From the NCBI GenBank assembly GCA_037833965.1, contig AP031358.1, positions 12,160,001 through 12,224,000 on the forward strand: a stretch of 64,000 bases of DNA, in the 5' to 3' direction. Of the stretch, positions 12,780 through 25,740 are shown piece after piece; within the stretch, counting starts at the first letter, position 1, and every line of letters begins with the position of its first letter. The notes under the pieces were generated by a model that was not told the origin of the DNA, ran no database searches, and saw only the letters and a list, made by a program, of their open reading frames with translations. Source of the stretch: Marchantia polymorpha subsp. ruderalis. Its lineage: Eukaryota > Streptophyta > Marchantiopsida > Marchantiales > Marchantiaceae. The position numbers and the translations under genes are program-made.

Positions 12780-14060
12780 TTACATTGGCTTGACATCCAT
12801 TGGGTAGCTGCCGAGCACTCTGAGGAAGGTGGCGAACTCCTGCAAGTTACCCAGAGCATTTTGGGCCCGGGGATCGGCCATTGAAGCTTCGAAATCCACG
12901 TAGAACAGATAGTCGAAGTACTTCGCCACACTGCTGCCACTCTTCTCATCCACGACACGCATGGCTTTCCTCCTTTGTGGTCGGCTCTCGATCTTGGTCA
13001 AATTAATGTTCCTCGAAGCGAAGGTGGCCAGAGCTTTGAACAACATCCCGGGACCCTCCTCCAAAGTGAACACGATGCTGGTCTTGAAGGGCCGATCGTT
13101 CCTTGGGATCACGGGCTCCCTCGCCAACATCAAAAACCTCGTCACATTCGCCTTGTCGTCTTGGATGCCCTCCGCCAGGATGTTCAGCCCGTAGATTTCC
13201 GCCGCCCTTGCACTTGCGACCGCTCCAGTGTCCCTGATTCCATGGGCGGCAATGAATTGAGCCGCACCTGCTGTATCGTCGACAGCCTCGCGGACGACGC
13301 CGAGCTTGGACAGAGTCTGCTCGCATTGTGCCAAAGCTTGCTGATGGCTGATGACCCGCTTCAAATGCTCTTTCTGGACTCCAGGCAGGGCAAGAAGGCA
13401 ATGGTTCACTGGCAATTGGACCTCCCCTACAATGTGAAGTCGGTGGCGCAGCAGAAGATCGCAATTCCTGTGGATGGTTCCTCCGAGCGAATTCTCGATC
13501 GGGAGGACGGCTCTGTCCACGAGCCACAGCTCGAGAGACTGGAAGGCGGTGTCGAACTGCTCGCACGGGACTGCCTCGCATCCTGGATAAGCTTTCGCTG
13601 CGGCGGACTCACTGTAAGCACCGGGGACTCCTTGGTAGGCGACTCGCAGAGTAGATCCATGGCGGGGTTGGAGAGCCAAGTCGGTGTTGGTGGACAGAAC
13701 CTTGGGCAATGTCACGAGCTCTCGTGCTCCACCTGAGGAGTAGGCCAAATTCGCACTCCCGTTCATGCTCTCCTTCAGTTCCTGCTCTTCTTCCAGCCAC
13801 TGGCTGGACAGGACTGCGCAGTAGCTCTGCCATTGGGCAGGTCGCCCTTGCTTCAATTCCTCGGTGAATGGAGACTCATTCAAGGGCCAGGTCACGGATC
13901 CCATGTTGTAGCGAGCTCGGCAGCCATCTTGCTTGACGGTGTGGTGCACGGCCCTCGGACAGCTCTTCACCGAAGTCACGCTCCGATTTCCGAGAACAGC
14001 TGAGTCCGCGAATCCCAAACCGGTGGTCGGGGAAGCGGCGAGGCCCAAGTGCAACGCCAT
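12780..14060 (-). CDS. ADT: Arogenate/prephenate dehydratase, plastid type, intronless
   Basis: Predicted to decarboxylate and dehydrate arogenate (to phenylalanine) and/or prephenate (to phenylpyruvate), the last steps of phenylalanine synthesis in plastids. The single 426-residue frame starts at the ATG whose complement is at 14058-14060. Residues 1-137 are poorly conserved and include a Ser/Ala/Arg-containing start fitting a plastid transit peptide. The catalytic domain spans about 138-316: [13 protein letters not shown] at 139-151, [14 protein letters not shown] at 186-199, and the catalytic TRF at 307-309. The ACT regulatory domain spans about 326-415, with the phenylalanine-binding ESRP at 358-361, so feedback control by phenylalanine is expected. 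The length suits plant ADTs. The coding region is clearly richer in G+C than its surroundings. No frameshift or stop is seen. Sequence alone does not separate arogenate from prephenate preference. Confidence 0.95.
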   Translation of the reverse strand: MALHLGLAASPTTGLGFADSAVLGNRSVTSVKSCPRAVHHTVKQDGCRARYNMGSVTWPLNESPFTEELKQGRPAQWQSYCAVLSSQWLEEEQELKESMNGSANLAYSSGGARELVTLPKVLSTNTDLALQPRHGSTLRVAYQGVPGAYSESAAAKAYPGCEAVPCEQFDTAFQSLELWLVDRAVLPIENSLGGTIHRNCDLLLRHRLHIVGEVQLPVNHCLLALPGVQKEHLKRVISHQQALAQCEQTLSKLGVVREAVDDTAGAAQFIAAHGIRDTGAVASARAAEIYGLNILAEGIQDDKANVTRFLMLAREPVIPRNDRPFKTSIVFTLEEGPGMLFKALATFASRNINLTKIESRPQRRKAMRVVDEKSGSSVAKYFDYLFYVDFEASMADPRAQNALGNLQEFATFLRVLGSYPMDVKPM

Positions 14061-14253
14061 AGTGCTTACGCACCAAGCTCTTCGCTTCGTGGGTGATTTT
14101 CTCGAGGTCTTCTCGTCGAGAAAACCTCGTCAATCACCTGGAAGCTTCTACAAACAGGGATTCGGACTCTTGACTCTGGAAGAAATCCACGAGTTCAATT
14201 GCTCTCGATCGATCGCCCTTTCTCCTTCTCAACAGCGAAGTAGCCCTAATCTC

Positions 14254-14262
14254 TATATAAAT
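14254..14262 (-). promoter_or_regulatory. TATA-like element upstream of the dehydratase gene
   Basis: A TATATAAAT block (plus-strand reading) lies about 195 bp upstream of the dehydratase start. It is a possible TATA box, giving a 5' leader of roughly 160 bases. The match to the consensus is better on the plus strand than on the minus strand, so orientation is uncertain. Confidence 0.3.
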
Positions 14263-17200
14263 GCTGGTGTTCTCTCAAGACTGATTAAACAAAGGGAGCT
14301 CATGAATGTGATCCCTGCGTATTTGCAATCCGCCCACTGGCAGCTTTCACTATTACCTCTCCAACAGAGCCTACACTGTGCACTCCGCTCCAGACAATGG
14401 CGCTGAATCGCACGATAACACGACCTCGAGAAACCCTCCCTGTTCAAGATCCACTCTTTTCTTATCTCTAGCCACTGGTCATACACCCCGAGCCGCAAGC
14501 TCTCTAAAACGTCAAATTTTTCACAGGCTTTATTTCTCTCCCCTCGGCAAATTGACTGAAACGGAGATCCAATGTGTAACTCCTTGACCACTCAAATGAA
14601 AATGTACACTGAACGATCTTCGTTAGCTCACTCACACTCCGCAACTTATTGATCTCCCTGGCTGGCTCCGATTGCAGCACCTTTGAAGGTGTGGTGAGTG
14701 CAGTGGTAGAAAGAGCGGGACGAGAAACAGATGCAGGGACTGACTGATTGAGAGATTCCGGCGGGGAGTGTAAGGCTTATGTAAGATGCTGAAATCCTGG
14801 GCCAGAGGAGCTCAGTCATCAGGGTGACGGAAGGAGGTCCAGGCCCGGGTCCACAGCGAGAGAAAAGCCACCAGCCGAATCCGTTAAAGGGATGTCACAT
14901 GTCTACGGTAGCGACGCGGTCTGCAGACTGGTCGATGCTCAGGAGTCCGCGCATGCTGTACTCATTGACGAGGTCTGTCACCTTGACAGCACAAGGAAAG
15001 CATGCGGCCTTGCTCTTTGGCCCTTGATTCGTTTGTTTGTTTCTCTCATCCTGAGGTCACAGCCGCCACAGCGACACTCGTCGCCTCCATCTTTAGAAAG
15101 TCACTAACGCTGCGGATCATCCGATCCGTCGCTGTAGACACACCCACGACAAGGTCTCTCGCTCACTCTCACTGCTGCCTTCCGTTCGGGAAAGCTCAAG
15201 CAAGTCCTTCCAAGTGCCCTCCCCCAGGTGCTGCGACTACAGTGGCTGCATCTTCAGGTTACGGTCTTCTGTGAAAGTATTTACAGCCAGGTTTGGTTGC
15301 CAGTGTTGGAAGGAGTAAGACCCACAACAGGCAACTATTTCTCGCTGAAGACCTGGGCTTGCAATTGTCTTATCGATTGTGGACTGGCTCCGGCTTTCCA
15401 TTGCAAGCTGCCGCTGGCCTCCTACCAGATTCAGCAAAATCTCCTGGAATATAATGAAACTCTGAGTTGTGCAAGTCCTTTGCGGACTCTCAGAGGTTGA
15501 TTGGTCAAATGTTAGATCTTCCTAAAAGCTACATTTCGCTGTCCTCCCATCTGCTGTTAGCGAATGCCACGGCTGGAAGAAGGGCTCCTGCTGCTTGCCC
15601 GTGATCTGGGACTGTGACGCGTTGCGGGGATGACGGTCTGGTTAGGTGACTTTGCTGCGTGGTTATAGGTGCAGTGCAGTACAATTTATTGTGTATCGAA
15701 CAATCCAGCGAAAACTTATTTCACGAAAATGGAGAGTCGCTGGGAAGAGTCATGTAGTCTTGAATACCCTGCGCTAGCCAGAGGCGAAAAACAACTCTTG
15801 CCTCTTCTCTCCCTGCTCGCATTTACGTCGGAATTTCTTTACTTTCAGATATTTAGGTTTAGGTTCATGATATTTCTCCCCTCGGTTAAGGTGAGAGGCT
15901 AGCTTTACAGAAGATTTTTCGATACAAATGTATGAAGAATATTGGTCATTTTTCTACCTTCATCAATACAAAAGCTCAAGGTGTAGTTTAGCCTGAGGTC
16001 AGTCAGGGAAAGTCACTGGAACCGCTGAATCCTCTGCGATATCTCTCGACCTCGAAAGTCAGCTCGTCTGGCTTTGGGCTTTTCCACTTCGTTGATCTTG
16101 GTGGGTGGTCTCCGCTTACTATCCTGTTTCCGATTTCGCTGCATGATGACTTTAGTGGAGTAGCTTTCGAGACACCTAAACTTGAACATGTTACAGTAGG
16201 AGGAAATCGCCAAAGATCCAGTTATTACTGTTGCTAATTGTTTCTTTCACACAAACTTCGAGTACCCAATGATTAATATACACGTCTTTCATGGTCCGCG
16301 AAATTGACGAAGATGTGTGTTTGATCGGTTGCTGGAATTTGACAGGACTGTGGAGAGTCACCCGAGCTATGAGGTCGAAAAACATTAACGTATGCACAAG
16401 TCTGAGATCAGTTCTCGAAATAAGCAAGGGCATGCAGAAATTACAACGACAAAATCTACCGGACATCAATGTCCTGTAGCACATGAAAATTTGAAAACAA
16501 GTAATGCCAGACTGATACAGCAAAAAAGGTTGGGAAGACCCCACCTTGTCTTATGGCAGTGAAACCGAAAGGGTCTTCTGGAGTAGGCACCAATAGCATC
16601 ACATTGGGAAATATGTACTATTCCACCGAACATATCTAGATGAAACAGTTTACTTGGTACAGAGAAGCCAAGAAATATCGAGTGTTGCTCTCCTTCCTAT
16701 TGAGCCAACTATTGTTGATAAAAAACCTACACCGTCAGCACAATATAAGAATGTGAAAACGATATGTATCACATGAAAATGTGAACGATAACTTCTTCGA
16801 GAAAGAGATTTTGTTTGTGACCGAGAGGTGACAAACTAAAGTTTGCATGGGAGTATAGACTTTGCTGCCCACATCGACGGAGCGCGTTGGACTACGTTTT
16901 CGTGTATTACAACGACGTGTAGACCCACCGGCCCTACGAAAGAAAGATCCATCTACCTGGAGAAAAGAAAGGGCTCAACGGCTCATAGCCACTGACCACA
17001 CACTGCCTACCCGGAAGGGAATCGCCACCAAAGTTCGGAACTGAAGGAGGAGGTATATCCCTCCAGAAAAGCTGAGCCGACAGCGAGAGCCGCTGTAATT
17101 GTCAAACATGAAATCGAGTAAAGAGAGCCTCATTATTCTACATACAAGACACGATAGTTTTTTAAACTTGACTGTCTAAATAGATAAATAATTTATATAT

Positions 17201-19550
17201 ATCATATTTATCTTATTCGTTGGCAAATTCCATACTAAATTCCGTGTTCGCCTCCTCTCATTAGTTGTGTCAGACTTGTCGTGACATTCCTCTGATAGTT
17301 ACGCTAACAGAACCCGAGCTGCACTGTTATTACTGTGGATTTTGTATTTAAGTGATTGTTCTGTTAAGGTTTCTGTTTTAACTTCCTGATATTACGCACC
17401 GCAAACTTGCACTTAGAAAGTTTTAAGATTAGCGATCCGATGCTTATTCCACATTTTGGTGCATTTGAATAATCTGTCCTTTTCTTATCGCGTGCGTTTT
17501 CCTTTTGCTCTCCTGAATTGCAATTTTGTGGGTTTTTTAATTTATTACATAGAGTTAATGTAAGCTGCTTAATTGATACAAAAGCTGAAAAGGGAGACCC
17601 ATGGAAGGCAAGCTTGGTCCAGACACATCCTCAAATGAACCAATTAAAGAATGGAGGCTTATGCTTGGCTATGCGAGCTTTCATACGATCTTTCCACACC
17701 GTACAGTCAACTTCTATGATAGCAATATGGTTTTAATTGGATTTGCCACACTTCAGCCTTTAACATGCTCATTTCACTTCGCTGCTGAGATCGAGAACTA
17801 GATTTATCTCGACTCATTTCGCACTATGTATTTTTGCGTATCAAAAAAGTGCTACACACATCATCATTTACTAATATCAGTCGGAAGAATGATAAAGAGA
17901 ACTGTGGATCACGCTCACATCTAAGATAGCATATGTTTTAACGCTTACATCTTCAAAGCACGCTGATTGCATTGAAGTATATTCTTTCATTGTGATCTTG
18001 ATAATTTTGCTTAATCTAGACCTCTTATTATCATATGAAAAGATTATATGCATGTAATACAGATGTGCGATCAGAGAATGGTTTATCTATCAAGGTAAAT
18101 TAAGCTTCTAATTTTATTCAACTATGAAGTTTATCACAGATAGATGGTAGCCCTGAGTAAACTTTTCCAAAAGAAATGAAATATTGTGATTGTGATTGTG
18201 TTGTGTCACTTTTTTAGACGAACCGTAAAAATGATTGGTTTCAAAACTTTGAAATGTATCAATCTATCATGTTGCATAATTGACTCAACTAAAAAACTGA
18301 AATAAATTTTCAATGTTAAGTTCTTTTGAGAAAATTTTATAATATAGTGTCGGATGTGAGATTTGAGATTTTAACTACGATTGGATATACATCTTTTGAT
18401 TATAAATTGAAACATCTGACAATTATTTTTAACTAAAATTATTATATCTTGGAATATATCCCAGGCTCAATTGCAAGCTATATTCGAGCTTCAAGACTCA
18501 TTTTACATGTGCTACACCTAAATTTAATCTTAAATTCAACTTGTATTGAAGTTAAAACAATTATTCAAAATAATTGAAGTATCATAGCATAGATACTAGC
18601 ACTTATTAGGTGATAGACAAAACATATCATACAGAATCCTAATTTGAATATATACACATCATTACGTTGCACTCATTCTACAATTTAAATCAAAATTATC
18701 CATGATAAAAAAATTCAGTACAAAATGATCTACACCAAAAATGTTCAAAATCAGAATGCTTATTTATCTAAACATTTTAAGATAGTAAATTCTTTCATTC
18801 TAAGAAATATATCGCAAAAATGAGAACAAATGTATCGCAAAAATTATGCTGGATTTGTATGAACAAAATTAATAATTTTTAAGTATTTAAATGAAGGAAT
18901 CTTCTTCTATTTAATATAATTGACCTTTAAGTGATGACAACGATTGGTTTTAAATACTTGATCTATTATAATATTTATTTTTATTTTTATTTAGATTTGT
19001 AATTATATATGGAAATCCTGAATCAAATGTGATACTTCTTTTGGATTTGAAAAAAATCTAATTACTCTTGTAGAGTATAAAAAAATAAGGTATCAAATAA
19101 AAAATTGATAGAAAATTCTATAATAAATAATAGAATATTAAAATTTCAATTGAATTAACAGACATTTTTGGGAAATAATCTATTGAATAATATTCATATA
19201 GAAAACTACTACCTACAAAAATTTTAGAAATTCGATATATACTTTTTAATTTTATTATATATATATATTTATTTAATTTGATTTTTTATATAATTTAAAA
19301 ATGTATATCAAATTATCACATTGTTCATCTAGTTTTGATTGATTTTTTTACTTTATTCTAATATTAGCAACTTCTTAAAAGTATAGGTTGCGTTTGAAAC
19401 TTAAGTTGTTGAGTAGTCTTCAAGTTGGTCAATCACACTGACACTTCTAGCAAATAGATTGGAACAATTGATGAATAGGGAGGGCATCAATTTTCAAAAG
19501 GTTTATCATGTGCGAAATTCAGAACTGGAGGCGCTGATGTGGATAAGGCG
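14263..19550. other. No recognised gene
   Basis: The first part (to about 15600) is fairly G+C rich, with several short overlapping frames on the plus strand (14824-15500), none with a recognised domain; it may be promoter and leader of the dehydratase gene or an unrecognised short gene. From about 17150 to 19400 the sequence is very AT-rich with no long frame. Nothing functional can be supported. Confidence 0.45.
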
Positions 19551-19599
19551 TCACATGACTAATCTAGTGAAGAGCACGGACAACAGATTTGGCGCGAAT

Positions 19600-20890
19600 C
19601 TTTCGGTATGTAGAGTTCTTTCAATAGAAGTCCTGCTCCATGCCCAAGTCCAAACGACGCAAAAGTCCTCCAGCTGAAGAGGATTCGGACTCTGCCACCG
19701 CCTTTTGTTGCCAAAAGTCCCACAAATGATCCGTGAACGAAGCGAGTCCAGTCGCACACCACTTGTCATTGACCCACAAGAGCCGGACATCTTTTCTCAT
19801 GACCAGGAAGTCATACGGTTCATCATCTATCATAACATTTGATTGATGATGAACACATTTGACTTCCCGGTCACGAGAAAACACATAATCAGAAAACACT
19901 ACACGTTAAAAAAGTCGAAGTTGGGAATGCCATAAGTTTCTAAAATGCCTGGTGAAAATAAAATAGACTGTGTAAGCACCTACACAATCTATTGTTCTCT
20001 AGCAACTCTTCAATGTCAAGGCAATTCGCTCCAGTGCCCTCAGAAATCGCTGCCAAAAGTCTAGTATTAAAGTCCCTGAAGCCATGAGTGCAAATAGAGT
20101 TGTCAATTGAATGTTAGGATAGCGGGCTTTTTGTGCCGAAAAAGGTTATAAATTTAAATATACCTGGCACATACTATGTTGCTCGCAATGAAGATCTTCG
20201 CTGACCTTAGGAGAAAATTGTAGGCTATTCGCAAAAGGTGGGATTGCAATGTATCAACCGATGGTGCACATTTAGAAGTCCAGATTCCATTCCTGTCGGT
20301 GTAAAACTGTGCGGTCTGAAGAAACTCAAAAAGTAGGAAACCCAAAGGCTTATAGGGTTCTCAAGAATAATACTTTGCACTATTCGCTCTTTTCACGAAA
20401 CTGAGGCCTTGGCTTGCCCTACAACTTGGTTCATTCACTCTATGAATTTGGCCACGTGTGAAAGCTTGCAGTTGTAGCCTTCAGTTGCAAAGAAGCACGC
20501 TTCAATTGAAGAAGATCTTTGAAGTTATAAAGATATTAGTGCCAACCTTGTCGATGACAAAAGAAAAATGATCCCATGACATGGAAGCTTACAAGCCGTA
20601 GGGAGGTATCCAGGACCTCAGTCCCAGGCCCGAGCAAATGACAAAGGTCAGCGCATTTTTTGCAGTTCGGAGTAATGAGTTGGTTAGTTTACTTTCACCA
20701 ACCATTACGTACTTGGCGTGTAAGATACGACAGAGATAGAGATAAATATTGTGGATGTGACATCCACAATACAGTTGCTGCATCATATTGTTCAATATAG
20801 AATGACCTCTATTAGCTCCATTCCTGATAGGAAACTTGCAGCAAAATACGTAGATAACATAATGTTTGGGTATGTTCTTAAGCAAAATAA
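19600..20890 (-). pseudogene. Coding-like blocks on the minus strand, unrecognised
   Basis: Four minus-strand blocks in mixed frames have protein-like composition. One at about 20589-20720 ends in RTAKNALTFVICSGLGLR. One at 20154-20345 contains FYTDRNGIWTSKCAPSVDTL. One at about 19990-20105 contains LLAAISEGTGANCLDIEEL. One at 19621-19899 contains DDEPYDFLVMRKDVRLLWV and SFTDHLWDFWQQKAVAESE. Their shared strand and order fit either a multi-exon gene or a decayed one; I could not define consistent splice sites for the whole. No known domain is recognised. Confidence 0.3.
20747..20771. repeat. Perfect inverted repeat with 12-bp arms
   Basis: TATTGTGGATGT at 20747-20758 and its reverse complement at 20760-20771 are separated by one G. 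Confidence 0.9.
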
Positions 20891-20899
20891 AAAAATAAA

Positions 20900-21685
20900 A
20901 AATATATAGGGCAAGTTACATTCTTCTATCAAAACGACATCATTTCAATTTAATTCAATTCGAAATATTCAATTCAAGCAATAGACATAATATCATCAGA
21001 AAATAAAAAATTTGCTTTTTGATTGAAAAACCAATCATATACGAGCGCCACATTTTCTACTTTTTTATAATCGAAGTGCATGTGAACGTTATTCATAAGG
21101 CTTTGAGAAAATTTGTGATTGTTAGACCTTTGCCTCTAAATCCTCTTGTCAAGGGCAAGATAGAGAAGCAAAGAGCTGACATCTACGATTTTTGTATCTC
21201 ATAAATTTCAAGCAAAACTAAATGCTTGAGACCGTGGCAGTCCGAATGACACGGATGAAGATAGATAAACCATCATCCATTATATAAAAACAGGGAGAAA
21301 ACAGAATCGAGGAGAAACCGTACAACCTCAATTCATATTTCTCATCGATTATTTTTTTTACGATGGATGAAGGAGAAATGTGTATAGAGGTTCTAAGGTT
21401 TCTCTACCCACCTATCTCTATTCATAATAATGTGGATAGAAATTAAGATTTTATGAAAGATGATGGTCTACCTCGGACTAGAGATTCTGGTAAAATATAA
21501 AGGAAGAGAGTCTTTCTAAGTCTGATGATGAAGTAAAGAAAGAGATCACACTGAAAGAAAATGAATTTGGGTTCACATGATGGAGTGGTCAAGAATGATC
21601 GGGGTTTGGGCAAAAATGACTTAGAGACAGGCCCCAAGAAAAAATGCATGTCGATTTTTGTACTCATATGCAAAAATCGTATGAG
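20900..21685. other. AT-rich spacer
   Basis: No gene is recognised. The right edge contains an interleaved pair of inverted repeats at 21652-21687, described in the findings. Confidence 0.5.
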
Positions 21686-21687
21686 TA

Positions 21688-22336
21688 CAGTAGACACTCG
21701 CTTAAGTCCGCACTTCACTAAGCAAAATTGTTGGATCAATTCTCAAGAGTGAACAGAGTGATCCTCCTCATTGGGAGACGATTAAAACCCTGCTCGCAGC
21801 AGAGCGGAGGCCACGCTAGGAGGAGGATGAAGGGAGGAGGGAGGAGAAACTAGCAGACGCTAATCCTGTACAAGCGGCGTTGAATTGGCTTCTTCAACTT
21901 CGGCTTGATCATTTTGCGTGGGAGATGAAAACCTAAGGCAGGATGGAAGAAGAGAGAAACGAACTTACGCACGGAGGTTGAGAGGAGAGTAGCTTGAGCT
22001 CGTTGGCTCCCTTGCTTGCTCCGCACAGAGTGCGTCAAGGTGCAAGATGTGGGTGTTGAGAGGGGAGTGGAGGATGCAAGTGTAGCGCAGGTTAAGAGGG
22101 AGACTCTTTGCAGCTAAAGGTTCTTAAAGAGCCGTAGCCTCTCCCAAAACGGAGTGTGATGAGTCCCTGTAGCGTATATGCTTTTATAAAAATAAATGTT
22201 AATTTGTAAACTTTGTTTCATATGTGCTGACTTTAATCTTTATGTGTATTAATACTTATTTTCCTTAGGTAAGCATCTCAGTTAAGTCCGCACCAGAATT
22301 CCCGATCAAGTTGCGGAGTTAAGCGAATGTATACTA
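21688..22336. mobile_element. Non-autonomous DNA transposon with TA duplications (Tc1/mariner or pogo type)
   Basis: The left end reads CAGTAGACACTCGCTTAAGT from 21688. The right end, read on the opposite strand from 22336, is TAGTATACATTCGCTTAACT. The two agree at most positions, and each is flanked by TA (21686-21687 and 22337-22338). TA targets and a CAGT-type terminus fit the Tc1/mariner/pogo superfamily. The 649-bp interior has no transposase frame, so any movement would need a transposase in trans. A G+C-richer interior with AGGAGG-type purine runs lies at about 21755-21850. A related element with similar ends is at 59567-60309. Confidence 0.65.
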
Positions 22337-22338
22337 TA

Positions 22339-24240
22339 AGTAATCTCTTAGTTAAATTGAAAAACAATATCTTCTAAGATAGAGTTATGAATTGACGTAG
22401 CTGATTCAAACATTCAAGGATTCTTTAGTGAAAAAGATGGCAAATGATCTTAGTTTCCAAATTGACAGCGCTGAAAGTAGCAAAGCTTGTGGGAACACCT
22501 TTAAAGGCTATGTTTTATATAGGTCAATTAATACAGAAGTGGATGTGGTAAATGGAGTCACAGTATGGGTTAGTATAGAAGATCTCTTGGCAGCATTGTA
22601 CAGGGTGGTATAAAGTACGGCAACGATAGATTTGGAGATTGTAATAGAAATAGTGGAAGATTATATGAGCTTGTTTGAAATGTGAAAGAAGTGATGAGAA
22701 AAATAAGAGCTGGATCAGACCTGATTTTAATAATAATCTTGCAAAAAGTAACTCAAGAATCTGATTTAAATTGAAATATTTTTTCTAATAATTTTTAATA
22801 TTAAAAATTACGTGATATTAGAAATAAATTTATTGAATTAAGAATTTTATTTTTTTATGTGTTATTGTAGATATATATTTAATAATAGAATATAATTTTT
22901 ATTTAAAATTTATTAAAACCTTAAATATAATAAAAATATTTAATAATAATCTTTATTTAAAAATATTTAATTTAAATTTAAAATTTATTTATGGATTTAA
23001 TATTTCAAATTTCAAATACGGTTTGCAAAAATAATAAAACTAGACTAAAGGAAAGATTTTATGATCTCACCATGATACACTCTGTCGTTTCACAATTTCT
23101 CAGTGCTTGTAACTACTTTTGTAAATTATTGCAACATACTTCATAAGAGCACCCAACAAAAATCTATCACTTGCAAAGTTGAACACACATGATATAGAAT
23201 TTTTTAAATAATTTTTATTAAATAAATTTAAATGATATTTTAAATTTAGAAAATTCAAGTATTAATAATAAAAAATTGCAAATTTTGGTTAGAATGTTAA
23301 ATGACTAAAAATTAATTAGATGTAAAAATAAATTAATGATTTTTACTAATTTAATTTATTATAATTATGATTATTTAATAAAATAAAAAAATATTTAAGT
23401 CTAATGTTAAAACTACAATTTTGGTTAGAATCTTTAAGTAAAAAGTTTTCAAATTGATATTGAACATCAAATTTGATAGCAATTGGATGTTAATTTCAAT
23501 AAAAAAATCAACTTTAGGTTTTGAATATTTTATTTACAAAATATGACAACCATGATGATGTAATAATTTTAAAGATAAATAAAATTCAAATTATTTGCTA
23601 TCAAATTATAGATATATAAATCTTTAGAGATCAGTCTCTCCAATGTAAAGTCAAGCAAGTTAATATTAATGATACATCATCATGATATACCTAGTTGTGG
23701 TCCATCCCAAGGTGCTATCCGCGTATATATGGCCATGGCAATGGTGTGATAATACTCCTCCATATATATATATATATTGTATGCATGCATGTGTGAGATC
23801 CGGAAAGAACCCAAGCGTCGATTAAAAAAAAGAATAATATGAGATTTGCTCGACACATGCTCAATCTACTTTAATATGAAGCGTCTGGTTACTCCAAATA
23901 GTCTTTATGTACTGCACGTGGGGCTTTGCCAAGTATCAACTCCAGATTCGACCTCACTGCATTGCTTGTCTGATGCATGCCACATGTAAATCACGTGTCA
24001 AGGCATGAAGCGTTGTTGTCAAATTTCATGATAGTGGTGAATTCAAAGACATCTATTCATCAAAGCATCTGACTCCACAACGAACAAAATTGATATACAA
24101 ATCTCTGCAGCTGAAGTCATCCGGCTTCAAAACATCAAATTCAATGAACAAAACTACTGATATACAAATCATTGTAGCTTAGGATGTATGTAAAGTGAGT
24201 CAAGTTAATTTTGATGATACATCATCATTATAATATAACT
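22339..24240. other. AT-rich spacer with diverged direct repeats
   Basis: No gene is recognised. A (TA)n run lies at about 23763-23778. Two approximate direct-repeat pairs are visible: about 23646-23690 with 24193-24235 (sharing GATACATCATCAT), and 24082-24112 with 24146-24179 (sharing GATATACAAATC). These look like remains of a duplicated or nested repeat. Confidence 0.5.
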
Positions 24241-24249
24241 GTCAGCGTT

Positions 24250-25740
24250 ACTTGTCCGAGCGTGCTAAATATTGATTTATTTTCTTTCTAATATGATATA
24301 TGAATATAGATGAAAATTTATGAGAAGATGAAATATGTACCCAGGAACGGCGACCGAAGACACCCAACGAAATAATCCAGGACCGTGCAATGACCAAATG
24401 TAATTCAATTTTTTCGAAGGCATATGATGTGAATGGGAAGAACATGTTGGATCAGATTCAAGAAGTCTTCTTTCAGCATCGACAACTTTAAAACATAGAG
24501 ACGGCAAAGTCTCCAAAACTTGCAGTTAGTTTCTAAGAACGCATGTCCTGAATACAGAAAAACTGGCCTCGTATGTTAGGCAGGTATTGCAACCAACCGA
24601 TCTACATTTCCAATGGAATGATCATAACCTGCATCTGAGTACTCTTTTCTGATCCATGGATCGTACCTGAGCATGGGTCGTTTCCAGTAAATATCAGCAG
24701 GTTTTAAGTTGGTGGAGCGAAACCATACGTCGTAGGTAGGGTTCAGGACAGACTGGAGAGAATTCCTGCTGCATCTCAGATCACGAATATTTAAACAGAT
24801 AAGCAGAACGTATGATAGAGATGGCATCCCTAGAATCGTGTGTGAGCAGGAAAGTCTGCAAACTGGGAATCGTTACAGGGCGTATTATGACGTTTGTACG
24901 AGAGATTGAGTTCGATTCATGCATTTGAAAAGCATCTCTCTGGAAAGAGCATGAAATGTTCGTGGTGAACATGGTAAAATGATATTAAGTATAAGATGGA
25001 ATTGTCTCACCGAATGATCATGAGAAATATCATTACGCTCGTGAGTAACATCTTGGTTCTCCTTCCATGCACGTAGACTGGTTTTGGATGGACTGAGGGA
25101 CTTTACATATACCTGAACATGAGCAAAAACTGCCTTGAATCCTTCTAACCAGGCGATGACTTTTGGATCTCGTAGCGCATAGAATATGTGAGGTATCTCT
25201 AGAACTTCTCCTTATCGAAGCAAACAAAGATGGTGTATACCATTCAGAAGCATAGGCAGCAACAGCAACAGCAAAGATGTGGAGAGCTGAGCTGGTTATA
25301 AGAGTCAGTTCCTATCTTGATTTGTGATCTAGTACGACAGGTGAGTCGTTTTGACGACGAAGAACCGGTACGAATTTCAACCAACTTGGTTCTACAGTTT
25401 GCCATGTATTCATGACATTTTAAATGAGTCAAAAATCCTCCATTGACAAGCCAAGATGCAGATTTGCCAGATGTGGGCATCAGCGGACGCACAGCCTTGC
25501 CACGACAAATGTTAGGTTTATTCAGTGCAGTGTCTATCTTAGTTCGTACCTACTTGGTGATGTTGTACGCCTTCCAACTTAAAACAATGCTGTAACATGT
25601 ATCTCAGAAGGAGATTCAATATTTCTAACGTCAGTGATTGATGCATCGTAGCTCGTGTTGTAGTGATATTTGTTGATTTCGATCGCCTACTAATCCTTTT
25701 TCTCGTACCTCTGCGGCCACTTCGTTTGAGCATGGGGAAT
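24250..25740 (-). pseudogene. Coding-like blocks on the minus strand, unrecognised
   Basis: Several minus-strand blocks in differing frames have protein-like composition. They lie at about 25539-25733 (basic, GRRGTRKRISRRSK), 25300-25500 (contains LVNGGFLTHLKCHEYMANC), about 25030-25200 (contains FYALRDPKVIAWLEGFKAV, then a lysine-rich stretch), 24576-24827 (contains PTYDVWFRSTNLKPADIYW) and about 24400-24540. The third block faintly recalls helices of cyclase-associated proteins, but not enough to name it. Either a multi-exon gene or a relic is possible. Confidence 0.3.

Noticed and set aside
12975..13736. 253-codon open frame on the plus strand across the dehydratase gene
   Set aside because: It is the antisense shadow of a conserved enzyme gene; the G+C-rich coding sequence keeps the opposite frame open and it shows no domain.
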